64,000 bases of DNA from Prorocentrum cordatum (GCA_963575745.1 CAUYUJ010020563.1:1-64000), one strand, 5' to 3'. Shown: positions 40,025 through 49,869, numbered from the stretch's first letter. Numbers and translations are program-made. The notes: a model not told the origin generated them from the sequence alone.

Positions 40025-40189
40025 CATGATGCGCTGCGGACCGTCGCGTTTGCCCCAGGACGATAAAAAAATCTGAAGGCCCCTGAGCAGATCCAAATCG
40101 ACGAAGCGCCCAATCATGATGCCCCAATTTCCAACTACATGAGATGCAAAAACATAACATAAACATTAAAAACAGCTTCAAACTGGCCA

Positions 40190-40265
40190 GACCTAACTAG
40201 TTATAACTCCGTTAATAACAATTAGAAGTTCCGCTAACTGTTACTAACTACGCAGGGCCTTCAGG
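40190..40265 (-). repeat. Element A right terminal inverted repeat
   Basis: The reverse complement begins CCTGAAGGCCCT, identical to the left tip, then GCGTAGTTAGTAACAGTTAG and more TTAAC/GTTAT words. Confidence 0.55.
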
Positions 40266-40450
40266 CACCGGCGCCGCATCCTGAAAGCCCAAGGGCGACC
40301 AGAGGCCAAATCCCGGCAGCGCCGTCATTCGGGGCCACAGCTCACGCCGGTTGCCAATCGGGGCGGTTCGGGGAAACCCAAGTGCTCGACGGGCCGGCGG
40401 AAAGCGGGCGCTCCATGTCGCCCATTCCCGACTCTGTTGGTCGGCGCCCG
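40266..40450 (+). repeat. Dispersed repeat D5, right-flank copy
   Basis: Contains CGGGGCCACAGCTC, CAATCGGGGCGG, CCCGACTCTGTTGGTCGGCG-type blocks in the same order and orientation as the left-flank copy at 23,405-23,640. Confidence 0.55.
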
Positions 40451-41207
40451 CGAAGCTTTCAGCTACCTCAGGTTCAGCGGCCGAGAGAACAGCAAGGGCC
40501 CCAACCAGAGCGCGGTCGGCTTGCGCCGGGGCTGCGCGGCCAGCTCACGCCCGGGTGCGACGGCGAGAGCCGCCGCCCCTCCAGCCCGTGGGCTCGGCGC
40601 TGACCACTTGGCTAATTTGCTTCGCTTCAGTTGGGCGAAGACAGCGATGATGGCGTGCACTTTTCCATAGTTTTTCCATCGTTTTCCATCGCCAGCGGCG
40701 ACTCGCCCCTGGCGCTTGGTGTCGCTGCGCCGCACACACTTCGACAAAAACGGCGGTTACGCTACCTGCTTGCAGCGTTGCTTTTCTGCTCGCCGCCCCC
40801 TTGGGCAATGCCGGAGGGGCGCCTGCCGCGAGCGCGATTGTTGCGCGCCGTTGCCCCGGGTACTGCCGGCGAAACGCTTCGCACAAGACTCGCGTTAAAT
40901 CCGCATGTTGGGCGGTTGCTGCGCCGACGATTCCCTTGCGTCGCAGCTGTGCCCACCCGAGGGTGACCTCGGCGTTTTGCGCGGCGAAACTAACACGTTC
41001 GAGTAAAGCCTGCGCAGTGCTGCTGTCCACGGCTGCGACGCCAAGTTGCGCGGCCAGTCGCGCTTGGGCCGCCCGCCCCTTGAATTCGCCAGGCGCCCGC
41101 GCTGCTTGCGCTGCGGCCGCCCACGCAGCGGGCGCAGTGCACGCTGGCCGGCAAGACAGGCTCTGCTTGCACGAGTTGAAATTCGCGCGACAGCTGGGCA
41201 GCCTCCT

Positions 41208-41852
41208 CTAGCGTGGGGCTTCGTTGGGGCGCGAAAAAGGGCCGGCGCAATAGGACGGCGATGGGGCGTGGCCTATCCAGATGCTGACGCGCAGCGCGGC
41301 CGCAATCAGCCAAATCGCCGCCGCGAGCTCCCCGCTCTGGTCGTCGGCCGCAGAGCCCGCGAGTGTCTTGTACGCTGTCGCTGTGTTGTCCTCCCAGATC
41401 TCCAGAAGTGCCCCGCGCATTTCCTTTGGCTTTGATAAGAGCAGCATCAGGAATGCCAAGAACTCAGACTGCATGTTTCGCTGCTCTTTCCCGTGCTGCG
41501 TTAATTCGCGGCAGAGCGCATGCGGGATGTGGGCAGACATGCTCCACTGTCCGCTGCCGCGCGCGAAATGCACGGCACCGGCGCCCCCTGCGACGGCAGC
41601 CATGTCCCGCGACCCGTCCGCGCGCGCGCGCCTCGCACGCCCGAGGAGTAGCCCGTGCTTGCAAAACCAAATTGTCCGCCAAGCCGCCGAGCGTCCCTCG
41701 CACTGAGCGCGCGCGCTCTGAGAGCACCGGCTACTGCTGACTGCAGGGCCCCGCGCCTCGAGTCCGTGAGGCGCAGCGCAGCCCGCTGCGACGTTGCTGC
41801 TATCTCCACGCCGAGGACTCCAATCGCGCGACTGGCCCTTGGTTCTTGTCAT
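41208..41852 (-). pseudogene. RNase H-like segment of the retroelement
   Basis: The C-terminal half reads QRNMQSEFLAFLMLLL, GALLEIWEDNTATAYKTLAG, SGELAAAIWLIAAALRVSIW and ends PFSRP. The Glu in SEFLAF, Asp in EDNTA and the closing SRP match the E, D and (A)D-x-x-SR positions of retroelement RNase H domains, though the last Asp appears lost (CAGPFSRP). Confidence 0.6.
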
Positions 41853-42384
41853 CCTTCAGAGGGATGCCTTGCGTGCTGCACTTCCATGAAAATCCACTGA
41901 AGCAGCGTTGCCCAGCGGCGGGGGGCGCCCCGCGTGAAGTCGCCCACATAGGCCGACTGTGGAACCGAAAAGAGACGCTGCAGAATGTGGCATGCGATCC
42001 CAGCCCGCATCCCCAAACTGCGCCCAGGGCCCCGAACGGGAGTGCTTTATGTACAAACGCGTAGAACCCTCCGTTTGGTCCTACATCGAGGCTCCAGACT
42101 AGGGCAACCAGGGGCCGCTGGTGGTCCGGCCTCACAGCCAATTTGCGATCGGCTTTCCTGTGATCGCCTTTCGCCACCATGGGTGCCCCGTCTTCGCCCC
42201 GCTCCCTGAATTCGCATGCTATATAGCTGCAGACTTCCACGAGCACTGGACGTCCCGCGACCTTGATTTTCTCTACGACGGCCGCTGCTGGATTCAGGCC
42301 AGAAGCAGTGCAATCGTCTATCGGCCGCACTGCGTAACTCGCACATGGCCGCTTCTGAACGCGCGGGAAACGCTGCGTCGGCAA
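41800..42384 (-). pseudogene. Reverse transcriptase-like fragment
   Basis: RPIDDCTASGLN resembles the RT fingers motif (RP-x-DD-x-xxx-x-N), and LPFGALGAVWG resembles the LPFG motif before the catalytic YxDD segment. The YxDD box itself is not visible in this frame. Frameshifted relative to both neighbours. Confidence 0.5.
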
Positions 42385-43412
42385 CCGGTCTTCAAAAGGG
42401 ACTGTGGACTCGATGCCCCCCGGTAATTCAGGACAACTTCCCAGGGGCCCGCAATTTTCCCGGCGCTCGCCTCCTCGAAAGCTTGCCGACGCACCTCTTC
42501 GGTTCCAGGCCCCCGCCGCGGCCTACTCAGAAGAGCCTTTAAAGTTTCCTCGCGACGGCCGACATCAGCCTGAAGCGACCTCTCTAATTCCTCAAGCCTC
42601 GGCGTTGCCTCAGCCGGGATTGATTGAACTTGCAGCGCGTCAGGCAGAACTCCCACGACGGGGGGGCCCCTTTCTATGTCTGAACACAAACTAAAATCCT
42701 GGTGCCCCGCGGCGGCTAGCACTTCGCGGCGCAAGGGGCCGTGGTATTCTGGCGGCGAGACGGCCGCCGCGTCGCTTGCTAATTCGCTTCGCCACTTTGC
42801 TCGCGCCAGCTCGAGCTGCCGCGCAATTCGTTGCCAACGGCGCACCTGCGCGACTGCCCAGCCTCCAAAGTCTGCGCACTCTTTCATCCACCGGAGGGGA
42901 TTCAAAACGCCCTCTGGGATCTCTACGCTGGGACCCAGGGGATGCGCCTCTCGCGGGGCGCCGGCGCTACAGTTCCAGTGGTGAGCCACGTGCTCGGCTG
43001 GGTTGAGTTCGCGCTAGCGCGTAGTCTCGTCGCCCATGCTCCTTGGCAGATCGGCGGTTGCTCCGAGCACCCCTGGGCGACAAGGGCACGGTATGCTGTC
43101 CAGTTGCGCGCAGCGCACTGGGCGCTGCTCTGCCTGCGCAAGTTTGTATTCATCGAGCTCCTTCGCCCTCGCGTCAACAATGCGTTGGTTCGCCTTCTCA
43201 TCAAGCAGAGAGTCTGCCACGCCGACTACGCTGATTCCCGTGCGCAGAAAGGCCCCGCTGCGCCCGTCGCAGTCGCGACCCGCGGTCTGCCCTATCCCTC
43301 GCAGACCGCCCGCACCTTCGGCTGGCGCCAGGCGCGGCCCGCCCCCGGGCGGGCCCTCCGTCTCGCCGGCTAGTCAGTTGTGCCGGTAACAGCACCACCC
43401 TCAGGGCCGAGA

Positions 43413-43510
43413 CTTGCTAAAATAAGCGTTCGAAGGTTTGTTGCTTGTTCGAAGGTTAAAATAAGCGTTGCGCTTAGTTTAAGCGTTGACGCTTATATTA
43501 AGCGTTGATG
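43413..43510 (+). repeat. Element B left terminal array
   Basis: Contains AATAAGCGTTCGAAGG, TTAAAATAAGCGTTGCGCTT, AGTTTAAGCGTTGACGCTTA and TATTAAGCGTTGATG. AAGCGT and ACGCTT face each other as small palindromes. Confidence 0.75.
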
Positions 43511-43844
43511 TGTTTGTACATGATGATAAGACATGCGTAGATGCACCTGATGTGTTATATGTTCAAATGTTGTCTCTTAAGTTGCGTTTGTGTTTGTAAA
43601 CTTGCGCGCAATATGGTTTCGGCGCACTTCTCACGTGGATCGCGCCCCACGGCGCGCGCGATATCTAGTAAGTAGCCTGTTCGGCAAATCCCGCCACCGT
43701 GCCTGGGTTGAGAAGGGCCCCACCCCCGCGCCGCCGCCGTGAGAGGGGCCCAGGAGCAGGGCCGCTCCGTCGACGACTCCGCGGGCGAGGCCGCCGAACG
43801 CCGCCGCCGCCGTCGTCGTAGCGAGAGTGGGGGCGCAGCAGCAG

Positions 43845-44735
43845 CAGCAGGCAGGAGGAGGAGGAAGAGGAGCAGGAGGAGGAGGAGGAAGAGGAGGAGG
43901 AGAATCAAGGTGGAGAGGGGGAAGAGGAAGATAACGAGGAAAAGGATAAGGAACAAGACAGGGAAGGGGAAGAATATGATGATTCGATGAGGAGGAGGAG
44001 GGGGAGAGGGGTGACGTTCGAGGGTGAAGTTGACGCGGGAGGAGGAGGGGGAGAAGGAGGAGGAGGAGGTGAAGGAGGAGGAGGAGGAGGATGATGATGA
44101 TGAGGAGGAGGAGGAGGATGAGGAAGAGAACGAGGAGGAGGAGGAGGAGGAGGAGGAGGAGGAATAGGATGAGGATGATGAGGAGGATGAGGAGGAGGAT
44201 GAGGAGGGTAGGCAGGAGAGGAGGATGAGGAGGAGGAGAAGGAGGAGAAGGAGGAGGAGGAGGAGAGGGGCGAGGAGGAGGAGGAGGAAGAGGAAGCGCA
44301 GCAGCAGCGACAGCGGTGGCAGCAGCAGCAGCAAAAGGTGGAGGAGGTGGAGGTTCGCATCCAGCGGGCGCGCACGTCCGCTGCGCCGCGACCGCACCCG
44401 CTCAGGAGGGCCGCGTCGCCCCGCGCGCCTCCTGGGGGAGCGGCGCGAGGAGGAGGAGGGGGGGGGGGGGGGGGGGGGGGGGGGAGGAGGGGGGGAGGAG
44501 GAGGAGGGGAAGGAGGAGGAGGAGGAGGAAGGATGATGCCGAGGAGGAGGAGGCGGAGGAGGAGAAGGAGATGTCCTCCTCCTCCTCCTCCTCCTCCCTT
44601 CTCCTCCTCCGTCTCCTCCTCCCCCTTCTCCTCCTCCTCCTCCTCCGCCTCCTCCTCCTCCTCCTCCTCCTCTTCCTCCTCCTACGCCTCCTCTCATTCC
44701 TCATCTTCCTCTTCCTCCTCCTCTTCCTCGAGGTC
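43845..44735. repeat. GGA tract with G homopolymer, then TCC tract
   Basis: Impure GGA/GGAGGAT repeats at 43,850-44,335, a G-run of about 26 near 44,459-44,484, more GGA to 44,570, then (TCC)n to 44,735. No gene is called; frames over it are low-complexity. Confidence 0.9.
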
Positions 44736-44894
44736 TGTCCGATTCGTGGGGCGTCGACGTCGACATCCGCGATTGTCACCGGCCGTCGCTGTCAATCTGT
44801 CGTATTCATTCGTCACTCTTACGTCGTCACTCTTTGACGTTTTATCGTTGATCGTTGTCGTCGTCGTGAGGTTTCGTCATAGGTTGTTTCGGAA

Positions 44895-44972
44895 TGTCAT
44901 CGATGCGTCATCGATGACGTCATCGATGACGCATCGATGACGCCATCGATGACGCATCGATTACACATCGAT
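44895..44972. repeat. CATCGATGACG repeat cluster 1
   Basis: Tandem ATCGATGACG / ATCGATGCGTC units, each with a CATCGATG palindrome; the last codons of the adjacent minus-strand frame run into it. One of at least seven clusters in element B. Confidence 0.85.
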
Positions 44973-45967
44973 TGTGTCTGTGTGGTGGTGTATTGTAGGC
45001 TCGCTGGGTCCTGTGGAGGCGCCGTGCCACGCGGCACGTGCATCCCGCCGTCCGTCGACAAGCTTTCGACAAGCTTGAGCCTGGCGTCAAGCTTACCGTA
45101 GATGCGCTTGAGCTCCTCATTATCTCGCTGCACCGCGCGGGCGTGCTTGGCGTTGATGTACGCCACCACTTGCCAGTCGTTCCAGTTCGGCTGAATCTCG
45201 TCGTCGCTGTCCGAGGTCTCCTCATTCGCGCGCTGCTCCTCTGCCTGCTTGGCCGCCTCCTTCGCGCGCTGCTCCTCTGCCTGCTGGGCCGCCTCCTTCG
45301 CGCGCTGCTCCTCTGCCTGCTGTGCCGCCTCCTTCGCGCGCTGCTCCTCTGCCTGCTGTGCCGCCTCCTTCGCGCGCTGCTCCTCTGCATGCTGGGCCTC
45401 CTGGGCTGCGTGCTTATTGCTGAAGTAGTCCACCAACTGCTGCAGCGACCAGTTCTCGTCGATCTCGTCGTCGCTGTCCGCCTCCTCGAGACGCTTCTTC
45501 TTAGCGTACTCGGCCAATTCATGGTCGGTCCACGACTGCCAATACTCCCAGAACTCCTTCGTCTTGTAGGTGTCAGCGCTGTCCGCACCAGGGTCGTAGT
45601 CGACGTTCATGCCGCCGCCGTAGGGGTCGCTGGAAGCCGCCGCGCCGCGTCTGTCCTCGTGGCCCGTGTCAGGACCATCCTCAGGACCAGCAGTGTCGGT
45701 CATTGGGACGTCCTCAGGATCCTTCGTTGCAGAACTCCACGCCCGCTCGACCCCCTCGCGGCACCAGCCATTCGAATTGGACCTGATGCGATTGATGACT
45801 TCGCGCGGCGACAACGTGTCAATAAGCCCCGTGACCTTGAGCTGCAGGACGAGCATCGGCGGCATGTACAATGATGCCATGCTCTCGGGGTGAGGCGAGA
45901 TGCCACAACCACTAGGCTCGAGGAAGCCCCAAACTCGAGCCAAAGCGGCTAGACCGCCATCGCGCAT
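44897..45967 (-). CDS. Coiled-coil repeat protein with three W-x-x-V-x-Y units
   Basis: ATG at 45,967, or more likely 45,880 (MASLYMPPMLVLQLKVTGLI). After an acidic linker come three related units: FWEYWQSWTDHELAEYAKKK, DEIDENWSLQQLVDYFSNKH and DEIQPNWNDWQVVAYINAKH. Units two and three flank about five copies of a 12-residue coiled-coil repeat (AEEQRAKEAAQQ; 36-bp DNA repeat at about 45,225-45,400). The frame ends in CATCGATGACG repeat DNA at 44,897, so the true C-terminus may lie earlier (near ESLSTDGGMHVPRG) or be spliced. No known family; the build suggests a scaffold or oligomerising protein. Confidence 0.65.
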   Translation of the reverse strand: MRDGGLAALARVWGFLEPSGCGISPHPESMASLYMPPMLVLQLKVTGLIDTLSPREVINRIRSNSNGWCREGVERAWSSATKDPEDVPMTDTAGPEDGPDTGHEDRRGAAASSDPYGGGMNVDYDPGADSADTYKTKEFWEYWQSWTDHELAEYAKKKRLEEADSDDEIDENWSLQQLVDYFSNKHAAQEAQHAEEQRAKEAAQQAEEQRAKEAAQQAEEQRAKEAAQQAEEQRAKEAAKQAEEQRANEETSDSDDEIQPNWNDWQVVAYINAKHARAVQRDNEELKRIYGKLDARLKLVESLSTDGGMHVPRGTAPPQDPASLQYTTTQTQSMCNRCVIDGVIDASSMTSSMTHR

Positions 45968-46020
45968 CTCAGCGTTTTCAATTGATGCACGCTCGTTTTA
46001 TTTCAGTATTTTGGGTTTGG

Positions 46021-46028
<8 letters not shown>

Positions 46029-46100
<72 letters not shown>

Positions 46101-46117
46101 CTCCCTTTCTCTCTGTC
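46029..46117. repeat. CT dinucleotide microsatellite
   Basis: (TC)n broken once by CATTTT. A similar (TC)n lies near the other end of element B at 63,215-63,360. Confidence 0.97.
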
Positions 46118-46159
46118 ACTCGTCGTGTTCTTCGTTTCGTAGACGCGAATGGGGGCCGG

Positions 46160-46800
46160 GTGGGTATTTGAAACGAGCCGCCATCGATCCATTGAGCTGG
46201 TCCGTGATGCAGCGCAAGCCAATCAATGCAACTGGAATCCCACGCTGAGATCTTGCGTGGGGGGGGGGGGAAGTGGTGGGCGAAACAGCTCGCCATCGAT
46301 CCGTCGAGATGGTGCAATCCAGTCAATGCAATTGAACTCGGTGGCCAGGGCTCCATTTTGAAGTGAAGCTTCCTCCATCCAACGCGACGCAAATCGAGGT
46401 TGGAGCGTGCTGCGAACGACTGTCGGGGAGGATGGCCCCGAAGATACGGATGATGAGGAGGTGGCTCAGGAGGGGGGTGTTACCTCGAGGACTGTCGGGC
46501 TCGACACCGGACTGGCTTCGACATGCGCCTCGCACGGTGCACTGGCTGCGACTGGCGCCTCGCACGGTTGGCGGCGACTGGCGCCTCGCACGATTGGCTG
46601 CGGCTGGCTCTCGGCTAAAAGCGTTCTGATCATGTAGTTGCTTGGGCTGAAGCGCCTCGCGACACGCGTGGCTCTCTCCTGGCTCGCCCTCCCGTCTGCC
46701 TCTCCTGGCTCTCCCTTCCGTCCTTCCTTCCTTCCTTCCTTCCCTCCTGTAGTTACTTGGGCTGAAGTGCCTCGCGACGCGCGTGGCTCACTGCCCGCCG
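46160..46800. repeat. Local duplications
   Basis: About 105-bp duplication (46,175 and 46,288: CCATCGATCC, GCAA-CCAATCAATGCAA blocks around a G12 run). Three copies of a 27-30-bp unit GGCGCCTCGCACGGT..GGCTGCGACT at 46,523-46,610. A duplicated CTTGGGCTGAAGCGCCTCGC-ACGCGTGGCTC at 46,640 and 46,759. CTTC repeats at 46,720-46,745. No gene seen. Confidence 0.7.
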
Positions 46801-46900
46801 CTGGAAACCCAGCCGAAGATGTTGCTGCCAAAGGTGCAGCTTGAAAGAATGCGAGAGCCTGCATGCAGCACAGATCCACTGGAGGACATAGTCTGCGGCA

Positions 46901-47713
46901 TCACTGGACACCCTCCTTCGCGGCCTGCACGGCCCTTAACTCTTGGACCATCCTGTCAGCCGTCACGTAATGCCACCTTTTGTTATCCGCCACGAAATCG
47001 CTGTCCAAGAGCGCTTCGCCCACAGGGAGGCTGCCCGCGCAACGGCGGATCTCGATGTGGTTCGGCGAGAACTCCAGGGCAAAGTTGTTGTTCACCTTCA
47101 CAGCCTCGAAGTGGCTCATGATGGTGATCTTCATGTCCATGACCGTCGTGCGGACCTGCCCGTTCGTGGTGAGCTGACGGTTTGGCAGCCACACTTCTTG
47201 CCAATGGTTGCACGGCTCGATGTAGACCAGCACCGATAGTAGGTTCGTCGGGTCCGATGGCCCCATGTACATCCAGCGCAGGAGCGGCTCCTCCTGTGAG
47301 CGGAGACCTTCCTCGGCAGCCCTGTCCAGCACGACGCCGCTGTTCGTCGTCCAAGCCACGAGCCACGCCAAGTAGAATACCTGGTCATCGCCCTGCAGAG
47401 GATCGCCGCGAGGCTGCTGCGCAGAGCACCTGTGCAAGATGATATCCTTGTCGTCCTCCTGTTCGAAAGCGCTCAAACGGTGCTTGAGCTCAACCAGGAT
47501 GTTCTTAGCCGTGGCGTACTCGATATTCCAGATGATCTCCTGGGCGACTTCCTCGAAGGTCGGCTTATTGACCTCATGGGGCTTCGTCTTCTGAACGTTC
47601 AGCTTGATCCAGGTGTTGCACTGCGGCACGTAGCAATGCATGATGTAAGCGTTTTTCGCGCTTCCTGGCGGGGTGTTCCAGGTCGCGGCGCTCGGGCTGC
47701 ATCCGAAAGACAT
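46901..47713 (-). CDS. Hypothetical 270-aa protein of element B
   Basis: One uninterrupted ATG-to-TGA-type frame, 270 aa, of well-balanced composition: MHCYVPQCNTWIKLNVQKTK, EEVAQEIIWNIEYATAKNIL, DQVFYLAWLVAWTTNSGVVL, RWMYMGPSDPTNLLSVLVYI, EVWLPNRQLTTNGQVRTTVM. It looks like a compact alpha/beta fold with no membrane segments or signal peptide. I recognise no family. The absence of introns and microsatellites contrasts with its neighbours. A CATCGATGACG cluster lies about 310 bp upstream of the start. Confidence 0.75.
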   Translation of the reverse strand: MSFGCSPSAATWNTPPGSAKNAYIMHCYVPQCNTWIKLNVQKTKPHEVNKPTFEEVAQEIIWNIEYATAKNILVELKHRLSAFEQEDDKDIILHRCSAQQPRGDPLQGDDQVFYLAWLVAWTTNSGVVLDRAAEEGLRSQEEPLLRWMYMGPSDPTNLLSVLVYIEPCNHWQEVWLPNRQLTTNGQVRTTVMDMKITIMSHFEAVKVNNNFALEFSPNHIEIRRCAGSLPVGEALLDSDFVADNKRWHYVTADRMVQELRAVQAAKEGVQ

Positions 47714-48489
47714 GGTGCTTCTCGCGGGTTCGTCGCGCGTAAAGAAACGAGCAACTCACCGCGCGAGCCTCGAGCCCAACAGACGGCTAAGGACAAACGG
47801 GTCCACGCGAGCCTCCAGCCCAACAGATGATTGAGGAAGAACGCATTTCCATTATTGAGATCGCCGACGTCGGCTTCTTAACGGGGGATGTTTTCTCGTG
47901 GGCGTGGTTGTCGTCGTCGCCGACTGTCGTCGTCGTCGCCGTCGCCGTGGTAGTCTGTAATTGGTCGTCGGTCGCCAGTCGCGCGCCCGCCGTATTCGGC
48001 GCATCGCCGACGCATCCACGCCGGACTCATCGATGACGCGTCGATGACGCAACGCCGATGCATCCAACCACGCGCCGACGGATTGCAGTGTCGGGGGGAG
48101 GGGTAGACCGAATGGTAGACGTGAGCAGGTTGCCACAGAGGTAGAAGCGACGATCGAGTTGCGTTGGCAGGTAGGGGGTTAACACACGAGAGCGATGAGA
48201 ACGGAGAAGGAGGGGGGAGGAGGAGGAGGAGGAAGAGGAAGAGGAGGAGGAGGAGGAAGATGATGAGGATCAGGAGGATGACGGCAGGAGACAAGAGTCA
48301 ATTCCCGACAGTCCCTGGAACTGATTGCAGTGAGCCACATGTTTACGCACGCCAGCTAGCAAACTAATTCACGCCGTCATACGTCGCTCACATGCGCAGG
48401 GGCGATCGTGTCCCACAAAGTGTGAATTGGTACAACAATCACCCCTCACTCTGCATCCCTCGTCACCCCCTCCGTGTACCACAAAGGAA
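47714..48489. other. Intergenic, with CATCGATGACG cluster and GGA tract
   Basis: TCG-rich stretch at 47,905-47,950, CATCGATGACG-like cluster at about 48,020-48,065 and GGA tract at 48,205-48,285. No gene seen. Confidence 0.55.
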
Positions 48490-49869
48490 TCAGGGCGTGC
48501 CGTCGCCCAAGAGATGAATGGCCATCCTGGCCATGCTCTCTCCGAACGCCCTCGGGCAAGTGCCAGTGCCTCTCAACGCTGCGCCTCCCGCCGCAAAACT
48601 ACCATCCATTCGCCAAACGCTATCGCGGCGCTTCTTATTAGGCGCCCTCTTCGGCACGTCGCGCCGCAAAAAAAAACGTCTCGCAACATCCAGCGGGACA
48701 GTGGTATCCACATCCCACGTTGGACGTGAGTGAGCAGGCAATTTGTTCCTGGAGCTCAATTCTATTCCTCGGTTTTCGGCGTCGGCCCGCGCCCAGCCAT
48801 GCGATATGATCCAGAGGTGCTGGCGCGAAGCGCAAGTAAAGACATGCACTGCTTTAGGGATTGGCAGAGAGCGATCAAATGCACCCAACCAAGCGCACAG
48901 CGTGTTGATACGAACTCGCTTCTTCAGCGGGAGGAAAGCAGGGTGATGCTTAAACATTGAGCACGCTGGCTGCTCTATTGAAATGTAAACGCCTTGCATG
49001 CTCAAATGCGTGCACGCCCAACTCACGAACAACGCCGTGGCGTTCCCGATGTTGGAGAGCAAATACGAGTCGCCCCCAACGGGGTCGTCAGACGTCCTGC
49101 CACTCTGCCATCGGCTGGTCCAAGCACAGCTTCGACAGTCTACGCCGAAATTCACAAGCCCCTTCGAACGCACACGGCAGCGCAGGATTGCACACCACAG
49201 CATCCCCGCACACGTAGTGATGTCTTGGGACGCATGGTTCACAATGTCAAAGGCCGCCACTCTGTGCCCTTTTCGCAACGTAGCTTTGCCTGGGCTGTCC
49301 CGCCCACTGAAGATGCGAGCGAAGTCCAGGTCCCTGGAGAACTTCCCTGGGAGGGGCGGGTCGTGGCATATGCTCGTCAGATGCGCGCCCATGCGAGTGC
49401 AAAGACTTCCGTGGCGAATCCAACCTCTGCGACGACGATTCGTCGGACCATCGACAACAAACAGGAGCATCTGATCTGAGCTTATGCCACTCAACAGCCT
49501 GAGTGAAGCAAGCCAGGCACGATCTGCGCAACGAACTGCATTTGACCCCAGCGCGTCTGGTCGGCGTTCGTCGATGCCAGCTGCGTGACCCACTCTGGAA
49601 TGGCGGGGTCGGGGGTCGCACTGATAGGGGCTGCAATCAGCACCGCGAGAAAAATACCATAGACCACCAGGAAGATCGGCCAGCGCCAATGCCGAGTGCC
49701 ACCTGGAGGTCAAGGCGAAGGAACACGCCGCGCTCGAACTGTAGAGCGTGGCTTGCTTCAGCCAAATTGGCCAGGAGACCGTTGAGCGTTTCGTCTTTCC
49801 AAGTAGCATAGATACGAGGATGTCCCATAATACGTGTCCTTGGGATGCGAATGCTATTTGCCCTGCCAT
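48490..49869 (-). CDS. Dinoflagellate multicopy methyltransferase-like protein
   Basis: First ATG near 49,869 (MAGQIAFASQGHVLWDILVS); the frame is open to 49,923 without an ATG. Key blocks in order: DLDFARIFSGRDSPGKATLR and GHRVAAFDIVNH; LVNFGVDCRSCAWTSRW; SGRTSDDPVGG; YISIEQPACSMFKHHPAF; then LPIPKAVHVFTC. This fits a very abundant dinoflagellate protein family I know by pattern (E-x-F-SG, a D at the end of strand 2, a CxSW-x-x-x-x-x-SGR block, E-P-x-SS). That layout resembles a Rossmann-type DNA methyltransferase fold, but catalytic activity is not established and key positions here are altered (CRSCAW, EQPACS). A possibly decayed copy without stops. Confidence 0.5.
   Translation of the reverse strand: MAGQIAFASQGHVLWDILVSMLLGKTKRSTVSWPIWLKQATLYSSSAACSFALTSRWHSALALADLPGGLWYFSRGADCSPYQCDPRPRHSRVGHAAGIDERRPDALGSNAVRCADRAWLASLRLLSGISSDQMLLFVVDGPTNRRRRGWIRHGSLCTRMGAHLTSICHDPPLPGKFSRDLDFARIFSGRDSPGKATLRKGHRVAAFDIVNHASQDITTCAGMLWCAILRCRVRSKGLVNFGVDCRSCAWTSRWQSGRTSDDPVGGDSYLLSNIGNATALFVSWACTHLSMQGVYISIEQPACSMFKHHPAFLPLKKRVRINTLCAWLGAFDRSLPIPKAVHVFTCASRQHLWIISHGWARADAENRGIELSSRNKLPAHSRPTWDVDTTVPLDVARRFFLRRDVPKRAPNKKRRDSVWRMDGSFAAGGAALRGTGTCPRAFGESMARMAIHLLGDGTP

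Larger units (their letters stand above)
23957..40265. mobile_element. Element A: 16.3-kb TIR-bounded cargo element
   Basis: The left end reads CCTGAAGGCCCT then CGGCCTTACTAATTGTTAGC. The reverse complement of the right end reads CCTGAAGGCCCT then GCGTAGTTAGTAACAGTTAG. After the 12-bp identical tip the two stay similar through GTTAG/TTAGTAA words. The same dispersed repeat (D5) lies directly outside both ends, as expected for insertion into a repeat. Inside are about nine genes and a central palindrome array; a transposase-like gene ends 240 bp from the right end. I see no DNA polymerase B or retroviral-type integrase, so it is not an obvious Polinton/Maverick. I could not define a target-site duplication. 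Confidence 0.6.
40540..43375 (-). mobile_element. Decayed retroelement with RT and RNase H remnants
   Basis: Overlapping minus-strand frames that must be joined through several frameshifts: 43,220-42,923 (DEKANQRIVDARAKELDEY), 42,989-42,318 (VHPLG-like start, then SDIERGPPVVGVLP and EEVRRQAFEEASAGKIAGPW), 42,384-41,800 (YAVRPIDDCTASGLN and ALPFGALGAVWG), and 41,852-41,208 (RNase H). The order protease-less linker, RT palm, RNase H is that of non-LTR or DIRS-like dinoflagellate retroelements. It is broken and clearly inactive, and lies between elements A and B. Confidence 0.6.

Noticed and set aside
23957-40265. Element A as a Polinton/Maverick
   Set aside because: Size and inverted ends fit, but I see no protein-primed DNA polymerase B, retroviral-type integrase, packaging ATPase or capsid-like pattern.
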